37,908 nt of DNA. Origin: Vicingaceae bacterium (GTDB lineage Bacteria > Bacteroidota > Bacteroidia > Flavobacteriales_E > Vicingaceae). Positions 25,321-33,818 of this stretch are shown here, piece by piece; position 1 is the stretch's first letter; each line of letters starts with the position of its first letter. The notes beneath the pieces are model-generated. The model saw only the letters and a list, made by a program, of their open reading frames with translations. It was not told the DNA's origin and did not search any database. Both the position numbers and the translations under genes were made by a program. The stretch is from assembly GCA_029251425.1 (NCBI GenBank), contig JAQXDJ010000031.1, positions 1-37,908 on the forward strand, in the 5' to 3' direction.

Positions 25321-27855
25321 ATGAGAATAATAAAAATATTATCGGCAACTGTTGTTTTTACAACGCTTTCAGCAAGTGCACAAACAACACCATCTTCTAT
25401 TTCAAATGAAGATAGTACCGAAAATGCAACAACTATACCAGCCTTCACAACATCGTTAGATTTATTAGAGGGTGATGCGCAAGCTCAAGATGTTTCAGGT
25501 CTATTACAATCTTCAAGAGATGTTTTTTCAAATATCGCTGGATTTAATTTTAGTGCTGCTCGTTACCGAGTTAGAGGTTATGATTCTGAAAACTTTTCTG
25601 TAAGTATGAATGGTGTTTCACTAAATGAACCGGAAGGAGGGAGAGCTATTTGGGCTTTTTGGGGTGGTCTAAATGATATTACACGAACTCAGGAGTCAAA
25701 GGCAGGAATTAGCTCTTCTCCATATAGTTTTGGAGGTATTGGAGGATTTTCAAACATTGACTCTAGAGCAACAGCTGTAAGAAAAGGAACGAGAATTTCT
25801 TATGCGTCTGCGAATAGATCTTACCGAAACCGTGTTATGGTTACACACTCTACCGGAATGATGGAGAATGGTTTTGCAATTGCAGTATCTGCATCTAAAA
25901 GGTGGGCTGGAGAAGGTTATATTGATGGGACTTTTTATGATGGAGGTAGTTATTTACTTTCTATAGAAAAAAAGATTAATGACAAACACACCATCGGTTT
26001 GGTTGGATATGGAGCTCCCACAGCAAGAGGAAAGCGAAGTATTTCTACACAAGAAGCCTACGATTTAACTGGAAACAATTACTATAATTCATATTGGGGG
26101 TATCAAAACGGAAAAAAAAGAAACTCAAGAATTAGAACAAACCACAAGCCTAGAATTATGTTAAATCATTATTTTAAGGTTAATGAGAAAACAAATATTA
26201 ATACTTCTACTTATTACTCTTTCGGAAAAGAAGGAAATACGAGATTAAATTGGTACAGTGCTGCAGATCCTCGCCCTGATTATTACAGAAACCTTCCTAG
26301 TTACTATAACAATCCTGGGGATGAATTTTTATTTGAACAACAAACCAACCTTTGGGAGTCTAATGACCCATTAGCAACACAACTTGATTTTGATCAAATG
26401 TATTTTGCAAACACTAAAAACCTTTTTACACTTTCTAATGCTGATGGTGTCGCTGGGAATAGTGTTACAGGAAATCGTGCAAAATATATAATTGAAGAGG
26501 CGAGAAAAGATGTTACACACTATGGGGTTAACATGAATGCTTCCCATAAACACAGTGAGCAAATAATGATAAATGGTGGTTTAGATGTAAGTATTTATAA
26601 AAGCAATAACTATAAATTAATAGACGACCTTTTAGGTGCTGATTTTTGGGTAGATGTTGATCAGTTTGCTGAAAGAGATTTTGCTGATGAAACTATTGCT
26701 CAAAGCGACATAAACAATCCCAACAGAATCGTTAAAGAAGGCGATCGTTTTGGGTATGATTATGATATAAACATAAACACATATAAAGGTTTTGGTCAAA
26801 TTGAAGGAACCTCAAAAAAGATAGATTGGTTTGCGGCCCTATCTTTAACAAGTACTTCTTTTTGGAGAACAGGAAACTATCAAAATGGTTTGTTTCCAGA
26901 CAACTCACTAGGTGATTCGGAAAAACAAAGTTTTTTTAATTATGGAATTAAAGGTGGTGCTATTTACAAACTATCAGGAAGACATTTGATTCGATTAAAT
27001 GGGGCACATTTAACAAGAGCTCCCTTTTCAAGAACTGCATTTGTCTCTCCAAGAACAAGAGATCAAGTTGTGCCAGACCTAGAAAGTGAAAAATTAATGT
27101 CTGGAGACATTAGTTACCTTGTTCGTTACCCTAAATTAAAAGCAAGAGCAACTCTGTTTCACACAACACTTAAGGATAAAACTTGGAGCAGAAGTTTTTA
27201 TAATGATGAATTAAACACTTTTGTTAACTATATGATGACTGGAGTTGATCAGGTTTTCACTGGCCTTGAATTTGGTGCTGAAGCAAATGTTACATCAACA
27301 ATTATAGTGACTGGAGCTTTTGCAACGGGAAAATTTCTTTATGACTCAAGACCTACCGCAACTATTATTCAAGACAACTCAACAGAGCTGCTTGCTGAAG
27401 ACAAAACTGTTTATTTTAAAAACTTTAGAATTGGAGGAATCCCCCAAACAGCAGCTTCAATTGGTGTACAATACAGGTCTCCTAAATATTGGTTTGTGGG
27501 TACTAACTTTAACTATTTTGCAGACATCTATTTAGATGCTAACCCCGACAGAAGAACAGAAGAGGCTATTTCTAAATATGTTTCTTCAGACCCTCAGGTT
27601 AGTGAAATTGTTGACCAAACAAAACTAGACAACGATTACACACTTAACTTGTTTGCTGGAAAATCGTGGAAATTAAAGGATAAATACTTTATTAGATTAA
27701 ACGTTAACGTTAACAATGTTTTGGATAATACAGATTTCCAAACGGGTGGTTTTGAACAATTAAGGTACGATCAAAACGAAATAGGAAAGTTTCCACCAAT
27801 GATAGGTTATATGTTGGGAAGAACATATTTTGCAATGGTTAGTTTATCTTTTTAA
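25321..27855 (+). CDS. TonB-dependent outer-membrane receptor
   Basis: This is a 22-stranded-type outer-membrane importer driven by TonB. The 844-residue protein has a signal peptide (MRIIKILSATVVFTTLSASA, then QTTPSS). The plug domain starts near residue 55 with VSGLLQSSRDVFSNIAGFNF, RYRVRGYDSENFSVSMNGVS and PEGGRAIWAFWGGLNDI. A long beta-barrel follows with many aromatic strands, ending YFAMVSLSF with the C-terminal Phe needed for barrel assembly. It lacks the N-terminal carboxypeptidase-regulatory-like domain of SusC proteins, and no SusD gene is near. A TonB box is not obvious. It heads an operon with two surface lipoproteins (21 bp downstream) and a T9SS-exported OB-fold protein, opposite two EEP nucleases, which suggests nucleic-acid fragments as cargo. 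Cargo is an inference. Confidence 0.93.
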   Translation: MRIIKILSATVVFTTLSASAQTTPSSISNEDSTENATTIPAFTTSLDLLEGDAQAQDVSGLLQSSRDVFSNIAGFNFSAARYRVRGYDSENFSVSMNGVSLNEPEGGRAIWAFWGGLNDITRTQESKAGISSSPYSFGGIGGFSNIDSRATAVRKGTRISYASANRSYRNRVMVTHSTGMMENGFAIAVSASKRWAGEGYIDGTFYDGGSYLLSIEKKINDKHTIGLVGYGAPTARGKRSISTQEAYDLTGNNYYNSYWGYQNGKKRNSRIRTNHKPRIMLNHYFKVNEKTNINTSTYYSFGKEGNTRLNWYSAADPRPDYYRNLPSYYNNPGDEFLFEQQTNLWESNDPLATQLDFDQMYFANTKNLFTLSNADGVAGNSVTGNRAKYIIEEARKDVTHYGVNMNASHKHSEQIMINGGLDVSIYKSNNYKLIDDLLGADFWVDVDQFAERDFADETIAQSDINNPNRIVKEGDRFGYDYDININTYKGFGQIEGTSKKIDWFAALSLTSTSFWRTGNYQNGLFPDNSLGDSEKQSFFNYGIKGGAIYKLSGRHLIRLNGAHLTRAPFSRTAFVSPRTRDQVVPDLESEKLMSGDISYLVRYPKLKARATLFHTTLKDKTWSRSFYNDELNTFVNYMMTGVDQVFTGLEFGAEANVTSTIIVTGAFATGKFLYDSRPTATIIQDNSTELLAEDKTVYFKNFRIGGIPQTAASIGVQYRSPKYWFVGTNFNYFADIYLDANPDRRTEEAISKYVSSDPQVSEIVDQTKLDNDYTLNLFAGKSWKLKDKYFIRLNVNVNNVLDNTDFQTGGFEQLRYDQNEIGKFPPMIGYMLGRTYFAMVSLSF

Positions 27856-27876
27856 CCCTGTAAATATTAAATTATT

Positions 27877-29151
27877 ATGAAAATGACATTTACTAGAAAA
27901 ATATTAAGCGCTGTTTTGGTTATCGGTATCACTCTTTTTACTGCTTGTAAAAAAGATTTCGATACGGTTCCTGTAAAAGAATTGCCCGAAGGAAATATAA
28001 TTACAATAGATTCTTTAAGAAAAATTTATACAGCTTTTGACACAACAATCACTAATGACATTTCAATTTATGGTGTTGTTACTGCAGATGCTGTAACAGG
28101 AAATATTTATAAAGAATTGTATATCCAAGATGAAACAAATGCCATTAAGCTGGAACTTCTTTCTTCTGCCGATTTTTTTATTGGAGACAGGGTAAGGGTT
28201 GCAATAAAAGGAGCAACAGTTAGAAGAGATAGGGATATGATTGTGTTAGACAGCATCAACCCAGATATCGCAATAATAAGACAAGAACAAAATCAAGATT
28301 TAACTCCTGAAGTAGTTACAATAGACTCTTTAATCCTTATTGATATCTTTGCTTCAAAATACCAAGGTAAATTAGTGCAAATTAACAATGTTGAATTTGA
28401 TTGTGCTGACGCGTGTAAAACTTGGGCTGATGGAATTGGCCAAAGAGACGAAAACAGAGTGTTAATTGATACAATGGGAAACTCTATAGTTGTAAGGTCT
28501 AGCGGTTTTTCTACATTTGCTGGAGACAACCTTCCTTTTGATCAAGGCTCTATTGTTGGTGTTGTTTCTCAATACGATGGAACCGTTCAGTTAACAATCA
28601 GAAACCCAAATGAATTTATTGTTTCTAACACGAGAAAATCAACATGCACTCCTTGTCCTGCATTTACATATACTAAAGATTTTGAAGATGAAAGTATTAC
28701 TTCTGGTGGTTGGATTCAACAAAATATTGCTGGAAACATCAGTTGGGAGGCTAGCGACCAAGGCTCTCACCCTAGTTTTTATGGAAGAATTTCTAACTAT
28801 AATGGTAGCAGCAATGTTGCTTGCGAAACTTGGTTGGTTTCTCCAGCCTTTGATTTATCTAACACCACAAACCCAGAATTCTTTATGGAGTCGGACGTAA
28901 ACTACAGTGGTGCGGACTTAGAGGTTTATATTACGACAAACTTTACTGGAGATGTTACAACAACATCTTGGACGCAACTTTCTGTTCCATTAGACCCTGA
29001 CAATTCTGGTTGGAACACTTTTTATCCTTCTGGAGCGGTTAGTCTTGTAAGCTATAAAAGTTCAGGAGTAAGGGTTGCGTATAAGTATGTTGGAAGTTCT
29101 TCAAATGGACAAACATGTGAAATTGATGATATTAAAATTATTGATCTATGA
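27877..29151 (+). CDS. Surface lipoprotein with DUF5689-like and choice-of-anchor J-like domains (copy 1)
   Basis: This 424-residue lipoprotein has a lipobox LFTAC (Cys24) followed by KKDFD. This resembles the K/D-rich export signal that sends Bacteroidota lipoproteins to the cell surface. Residues about 35-245 match the DUF5689 pattern: ISIYGVVTADAVTGNIYKEL, then YIQDETNAIKLELL, IGDRVRVAIKG, YQGKLVQINNVEF and LPFDQGSIVGVVSQYDGTVQ. This looks like a tandem OB-fold arrangement. Residues about 255-424 look like a choice-of-anchor J domain (FEDESITSGGWIQQN, ETWLVSPAFDLSN, DDIKIIDL). A Cys pair at 263-266 (CTPC) joins the two parts. It is 21 bp behind the receptor gene and overlaps copy 2 by 4 bp. 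It probably binds substrate for the receptor, a role SusD plays elsewhere; ligand unproven. Confidence 0.85.
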   Translation: MKMTFTRKILSAVLVIGITLFTACKKDFDTVPVKELPEGNIITIDSLRKIYTAFDTTITNDISIYGVVTADAVTGNIYKELYIQDETNAIKLELLSSADFFIGDRVRVAIKGATVRRDRDMIVLDSINPDIAIIRQEQNQDLTPEVVTIDSLILIDIFASKYQGKLVQINNVEFDCADACKTWADGIGQRDENRVLIDTMGNSIVVRSSGFSTFAGDNLPFDQGSIVGVVSQYDGTVQLTIRNPNEFIVSNTRKSTCTPCPAFTYTKDFEDESITSGGWIQQNIAGNISWEASDQGSHPSFYGRISNYNGSSNVACETWLVSPAFDLSNTTNPEFFMESDVNYSGADLEVYITTNFTGDVTTTSWTQLSVPLDPDNSGWNTFYPSGAVSLVSYKSSGVRVAYKYVGSSSNGQTCEIDDIKIIDL

Positions 29152-30365
29152 AAAATTTATTAAAAAATTATAGCGCTATTTTTATTCTGATTGCTCTATT
29201 TACTTCGTGTAAAAAAGACTATGAAGATCCAACAATAAAAACAGTAGCCACAGGAAGTGTTCAAACAATTGCTCAGGTAAGAGCTTTGTATCAACCAGGA
29301 AAAACAATAAAAATAGCAGAAGATATTTCTGTTTATGGTGTGGTTACCATGGATGAGAGTACGGGAAACCTGTATAAAGAATCATACATTACAGATGGGA
29401 CAGGAAATTTATACTTACGCTTTACAACAGGAAGCGGTCTGTACATTGGCGACTCTGTTAGGGTAAATCTTAATGGTGCTAAAATTTTAAAGTATAACCA
29501 AATGCTTCAGGTTGACTCCCTTCACCCAGACAACAGTGTGGTCAAGTTGTCTACTCAAAACTATGTTACCCCAGAAACTATTTCTATTTCTTCTTTATTG
29601 GCTGATTTAGAGGGTTCTCAGGGAAAACTAGTTAAAATTGACGGTGCATTTTTTGCAGAAGGAGGTTTAGGTTTAAGTTATGCGGATGGAGAGAATCAAG
29701 TTTCAGAAAGTAGATATTTATTTGCGCTAAACGGAGATGAAATAGAGGTAAGAACAAGTGGGTATTCTAATTTTGCTGATGACACCCTTCCTAGTGGAAG
29801 TGGTAAATTTATTGGTGTTGTTGCGCAATACAATGATGGATTACAATTGTTAATTAGAGATCCTCAAGAGTTAGAAATGGACGGTGAAGCCCCTCTTTTA
29901 AAAACATTTAATGATCAAAGTATTACTTCTGGAGGTTGGACAACACAAGTTGTTACCGGCCCTTTTAATTGGATTACTAATGACCAAGGGTCTAGTTCTC
30001 ATTATGCTGCATTAACAAATTATGACAATGGAAACACAGCGTCTGAGGTTTGGTTAATTTCCCCATCATTTAATTTTAGTAATTCAACAGCACAAAGTTT
30101 AAGTTTTAAAAATGCCTCAAACTATAACGGTCCAGACATAGAGGTTTATGTTTCAACAAACTATGATGGGGCAAGTTTACCAAACACAGCAACATGGTCA
30201 CAATTAAGCGCAAACCTTTCTGGTGGAGGTTTTGAGTGGGTCTCTTCGGGAATTATTAATCTTTCTTCTTTTACAGGTGCCAATACTTATATTGCAATTA
30301 AATACACAGGCACAGCTTCTGATGGAAAAACCTGGGAGCTTGACAATATCATTATAAATAAATAA
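29148..30365 (+). CDS. Surface lipoprotein with DUF5689-like and choice-of-anchor J-like domains (copy 2)
   Basis: This 405-residue paralogue of the preceding gene has the same order of parts. The lipobox LFTSC (Cys21) is followed by KKDYED, a likely surface-export signal. The DUF5689-like region spans about 30-235 (ISVYGVVTMDESTGNLYKES, then YITDGTGNLYLRF, IGDSVRVNLNGAKI, QGKLVKIDGAFF, GKFIGVVAQYNDGLQ). The C-terminal choice-of-anchor J-like domain spans about 245-405 (FNDQSITSGGWTTQV, SEVWLISPSFNFSN, WELDNIIINK). It lacks the CTPC linker of copy 1. Its ATG overlaps the end of copy 1 by 4 bp, so the two are translationally coupled and may work as a pair at the mouth of the receptor. They probably arose by tandem duplication, now well diverged. 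Confidence 0.85.
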   Translation: MKNLLKNYSAIFILIALFTSCKKDYEDPTIKTVATGSVQTIAQVRALYQPGKTIKIAEDISVYGVVTMDESTGNLYKESYITDGTGNLYLRFTTGSGLYIGDSVRVNLNGAKILKYNQMLQVDSLHPDNSVVKLSTQNYVTPETISISSLLADLEGSQGKLVKIDGAFFAEGGLGLSYADGENQVSESRYLFALNGDEIEVRTSGYSNFADDTLPSGSGKFIGVVAQYNDGLQLLIRDPQELEMDGEAPLLKTFNDQSITSGGWTTQVVTGPFNWITNDQGSSSHYAALTNYDNGNTASEVWLISPSFNFSNSTAQSLSFKNASNYNGPDIEVYVSTNYDGASLPNTATWSQLSANLSGGGFEWVSSGIINLSSFTGANTYIAIKYTGTASDGKTWELDNIIINK

Positions 30366-30401
30366 CTTTAACAATATCTTTTAATATTAAAACTATCAAT
30401 T

Positions 30402-31808
30402 ATGAAAAAACTCTTTACTCTTTTATTTGCTGCTTCACTTGGCTCTATAGCTATTGGGCAAACAGTATTTACAAGTAACTTAAGCTCTTGGAATATGGGA
30501 GACCCAACAGACTTTATGGGCCCTAACACAAGTATCGCGTCAAGCAGTGTTGTACAAACTTCAACTGGAGCAAACTTTGGCTCAGACATGGCTGCCCTAA
30601 TAAATAGCACAACTTCTCACAAAAGGTTCACTACAGAAAGTACTGCTGTTGTTGGCGGAACAACTTATACTATTAAAATTTGGGTATCAGGTAACACTGG
30701 AGAATTGAGAACAAATTATTATGATGAAACTGATGGAACAACAGCGGGTTATGGAACGTATAATTCTTATGTTACTATTTCTGGGGCTCAAACTATTGTT
30801 TCTCAATCAGTAACAGTTCCTAGTACGTGTAATGATGCTCAGTTTATTTTATCTTTAAGAAACACTGATGCAACCGGAATTCTTGTTGATTCCGTATCTG
30901 TAACTGCAGGAGGAACTACTCCTCCGCCAACAGGTATAACTTCTATTTATGATATTCAATTTACAACGAATACTAATGGAGACTCTCCAGAGGTAGGAAA
31001 TGTAGTTACAACAAAAGGTGTGGTTACGGCATATATCAACAACACTGCTAATTTTGGTGGGGGAAGTTTCTTTATTCAGGATGGAAACGGATCTTGGAAT
31101 GGATTATATATTTACAACCTAGACACTACTAGAACTCCATTTGTTGGAGATAGCGTTGAAGTAACAGGAACTGTTATTGAGCACAACTTAGGTTCGGCTC
31201 CAGAAAATGTTACAGAACTTGGTTCAGTAACTAATGTTAATGTTATTAATTCAGGTAACACACTCCCTTCAGAAACGATTGTAACTACTGGCGCTGCAAA
31301 CAGAGAAGAATACGAAGGTGTTTTAATTAAAGTGGTTAATGCAGAAGCAACTTCTGTTGGTTCAACTTTAGGTTTTGGATTATGGGAAATGAATGATGGT
31401 TCTGGCGCTTTAAAAGGTGATGATGATATGTATGCTTTTCACACCCAAGCTATTTTAGGTTCTGACTATGACGTTACAGGTATTGGTCACTATTCTTTTG
31501 ATGACTACAAAATTTTACCAAGAAAAACAAGTGATGTTGCCTTGTTTACTGGTGTTGACGAATTAAGTGGTGTAAAAGTGGTTGTTTACCCCAACCCGGT
31601 AAAAGGCATGTTAAACTTTAAGTTAGATGTTAACGGATTTAATGTTCAGATTATTGACGTAACAGGAAAAACGGTTAGAACAGAAAACACGATAAACAAC
31701 AAGCTAACAGTTAATACTGAAAACTTAAACAACGGTTTTTATTTTTACAGCATCTCTGATGTTAATGGAAATTTAATTTCTACCAATAAATTTATTGTTG
31801 CTAAATAA
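30402..31808 (+). CDS. T9SS-exported OB-fold protein, like the N-terminal part of ExeM/COG2374 nucleases
   Basis: This 468-residue protein has a signal peptide (to AIGQ, about residue 20). A beta-sandwich module (about 21-170) with TYTIKIWVSGNTGELRTNYY resembles a carbohydrate-binding-type fold. A Pro/Thr linker (TTPPPTG) follows, and then a region (about 180-385) that reads like the OB-fold part of secreted nucleases: IYDIQFTTN, VVTTKGVVTAYI, SFFIQDGNG, VGDSVEVTGTVIEHN, YEGVLIKVVNAEA, DVTGIGHYSFDDYKILPR. The catalytic EEP domain usually fused after this part is missing. Residues about 392-468 are a T9SS type A sorting domain (VVVYPNPVKG to TNKFIVAK). It is 36 bp after copy 2 and is followed by a strong terminator, closing the operon. 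I infer that it holds substrate for the separately encoded nucleases. There is no catalytic residue set that I can see. Confidence 0.82.
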   Translation: MKKLFTLLFAASLGSIAIGQTVFTSNLSSWNMGDPTDFMGPNTSIASSSVVQTSTGANFGSDMAALINSTTSHKRFTTESTAVVGGTTYTIKIWVSGNTGELRTNYYDETDGTTAGYGTYNSYVTISGAQTIVSQSVTVPSTCNDAQFILSLRNTDATGILVDSVSVTAGGTTPPPTGITSIYDIQFTTNTNGDSPEVGNVVTTKGVVTAYINNTANFGGGSFFIQDGNGSWNGLYIYNLDTTRTPFVGDSVEVTGTVIEHNLGSAPENVTELGSVTNVNVINSGNTLPSETIVTTGAANREEYEGVLIKVVNAEATSVGSTLGFGLWEMNDGSGALKGDDDMYAFHTQAILGSDYDVTGIGHYSFDDYKILPRKTSDVALFTGVDELSGVKVVVYPNPVKGMLNFKLDVNGFNVQIIDVTGKTVRTENTINNKLTVNTENLNNGFYFYSISDVNGNLISTNKFIVAK

Positions 31809-31828
31809 TAAACGCTATTAATTATAGT

Positions 31829-31860
31829 AAAAGGCGAACCAAATGGTTCGCCTTTTTTTA
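31829..31860 (+). terminator. Intrinsic terminator after the receptor operon
   Basis: A GC-rich stem (GGCGAACC at 31833-31840 with GGTTCGCC at 31845-31852) has a 4-nt loop and an outer A/T extension, and is followed by a T run to 31859. It starts 20 bp after the OB-fold gene stop and separates that operon from the acetyl-CoA synthetase gene. Confidence 0.9.
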
Positions 31861-31895
31861 TTTTCTCTTACTTTTAAGAACCTAAAACTTATTGT

Positions 31896-33788
31896 ATGTC
31901 TATTAAGATTAATTCATTAGAAGAATACCATCAACAATACCAAAAAAGTATAGAAAACCCAGAGAGTTTTTGGAGCGAAATTGCTGAAACTTTTACTTGG
32001 AAAAAGAAATGGGAGACTGTTTTAGATTGGAATTTTGAGGAACCAAAAATAGAATGGTTTAAAGGGGCTAAATTAAACATCACAGAAAATTGTTTAGACA
32101 GACATTTAGCAACTCAAGGAAATAAAACAGTAATTATTTGGGAGCCGAACAACCCAAATGACAAGACTATAAAACTAACCTACAAAGAGCTTCATCAAAA
32201 AGTTTGTGCGTTTGCTAATGTCTTAAAAAACAATGGTGCTAAAAAAGGAGATAGGGTTTGTTTGTATATGCCAATGGTTCCAGAATTGGCAATTGCGGTT
32301 TTAGCTTGTGCGAGAATTGGAGCAATACACTCTGTTGTGTTTGCTGGGTTTTCTGCCAAAGCTCTTGCTGATAGAATTAATGATGCCACATGTAATATTG
32401 TTATCTGTTCTGATGAGGCTTATCGTGGGACGAAAACTATTCCCATAAAAACCGTTGTTGATGAAGCTTTAAAAACCTGTCCAACTATCAAAAAAAATAT
32501 TGTATTAAAACGAACGGGCGCTACTGTTATTATGAATCAAAAAGATGTTTGGTGGCATGAGGAAATAGAAAAAGTGAACGAAAATTGTGTTGCGGAAAAA
32601 ATGGATGCAGAAGATGACCTTTTTATTTTATACACTTCTGGTTCTACAGGAAAGCCAAAGGGTGTTGTTCACACTACTGCTGGTTATATGGTTTATACAA
32701 ATTACAGCTTTCAAAATGTTTTTCAATATGAAAAAGATGATGTTTATTGGTGTACTGCAGATATTGGTTGGATTACAGGACATTCTTACATTATATATGG
32801 TCCTTTGTTAGCTGGAGCCACAACGGTTATGTTCGAGGGTGTTCCAACTTGGCCAGATGCAGGAAGGTTCTGGGAAGTTATAGATAAGCACCAGATAAAT
32901 ATTTTTTACACAGCTCCCACAGCCATAAGAGCTTTACAAGCTTGTGATATCAGCTTTGTAAACAAACACAAACTAAGTTCTTTAAAGGTGTTGGGAAGCG
33001 TTGGTGAGCCTATTAATTTAGAGGCCTGGGATTGGTATCATAAAAACATAGGCAAGGGTAATTGCCCAATAGTTGACACCTGGTGGCAAACAGAAACTGG
33101 CGGTATTATGATTTCGCCATTGGCAGGAATTACACCTTTAAAGCCAACTTATGCAACCCTTCCTTTACCTGGAATACAACCTTGCTTGGTCGATGCTGAA
33201 GGAAATGAAATTGAAGGAAACGATGTTGAGGGAAACCTTTGTATAAAACACCCTTGGCCCTCTATGTTAAGAACCATTTACGGTGATCACAAAAGATGTG
33301 CAGCTGTTTATTTCTCTACCTATAAAGGAAAATACTTTACTGGTGATGGTTGTAAAAGAGATGAAAATGGAATGTACAGAATTACAGGAAGGGTTGATGA
33401 TGTTATTAATGTTTCTGGACACAGAATAGGAACAGCAGAAATAGAAGACGCTTTAGATACACATCACAATGTTGTTGAAACAGCTGTTGTTGGCTTTTCT
33501 CACGAAATAAAAGGGCAGGGAATTTATGCTTATGTTATTTGTGCCAAAGAAGTAAATGAGAACGAGCTAAGAAAAGAGTTGTTAGTTCAAATTACCAAAG
33601 AAATTGGTCCCATAGCAAAACCAGATAAAATTCAAATTGTTAGCGGACTGCCCAAAACAAGGTCAGGAAAAATTATGCGTAGAATTTTAAGAAAAATTGC
33701 AGAAGGAGACACTTCCAACCTAGGAGACACGAGCACATTACTAGATCCAACCGTGGTTGAAGAAATTAAAACAGGAAGGGTTAATTAG
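31896..33788 (+). CDS. acs: Acetyl-CoA synthetase (AMP-forming)
   Basis: This enzyme activates acetate to acetyl-CoA through acetyl-AMP, in the cytoplasm. The 630-residue protein has the N-terminal ACS extension (NPESFWSEIAETFTWKKKWE), the AMP-binding loop YTSGSTGKPKGVVHT (246-260), WCTADIGWITGHSYI, the acetate-pocket motif DTWWQTETGG, and SGHRIGTAEIED at the domain hinge. The C-terminal catalytic Lys592 lies in SGKIMRR, the residue usually controlled by acetylation. The Trp in WWQTETGG is the one that restricts acyl chain length, which favours acetate over longer acids. Length is typical (about 630-650). It is transcribed alone: a terminator lies upstream and the convergent dprA gene downstream. 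Only a weak -7-like TACTTTTA is visible before the start. Confidence 0.96.
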   Translation: MSIKINSLEEYHQQYQKSIENPESFWSEIAETFTWKKKWETVLDWNFEEPKIEWFKGAKLNITENCLDRHLATQGNKTVIIWEPNNPNDKTIKLTYKELHQKVCAFANVLKNNGAKKGDRVCLYMPMVPELAIAVLACARIGAIHSVVFAGFSAKALADRINDATCNIVICSDEAYRGTKTIPIKTVVDEALKTCPTIKKNIVLKRTGATVIMNQKDVWWHEEIEKVNENCVAEKMDAEDDLFILYTSGSTGKPKGVVHTTAGYMVYTNYSFQNVFQYEKDDVYWCTADIGWITGHSYIIYGPLLAGATTVMFEGVPTWPDAGRFWEVIDKHQINIFYTAPTAIRALQACDISFVNKHKLSSLKVLGSVGEPINLEAWDWYHKNIGKGNCPIVDTWWQTETGGIMISPLAGITPLKPTYATLPLPGIQPCLVDAEGNEIEGNDVEGNLCIKHPWPSMLRTIYGDHKRCAAVYFSTYKGKYFTGDGCKRDENGMYRITGRVDDVINVSGHRIGTAEIEDALDTHHNVVETAVVGFSHEIKGQGIYAYVICAKEVNENELRKELLVQITKEIGPIAKPDKIQIVSGLPKTRSGKIMRRILRKIAEGDTSNLGDTSTLLDPTVVEEIKTGRVN

Positions 33789-33818
33789 TCATCAAAAGGG
33801 TTTTCGTTCACTATTGCA

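Noticed and set aside
25321-30365. Reading the receptor and lipoproteins as a SusCD polysaccharide locus
   Set aside because: The receptor lacks the SusC N-terminal domain, the lipoproteins are not SusD-like, and no glycosidase or polysaccharide lyase is present.
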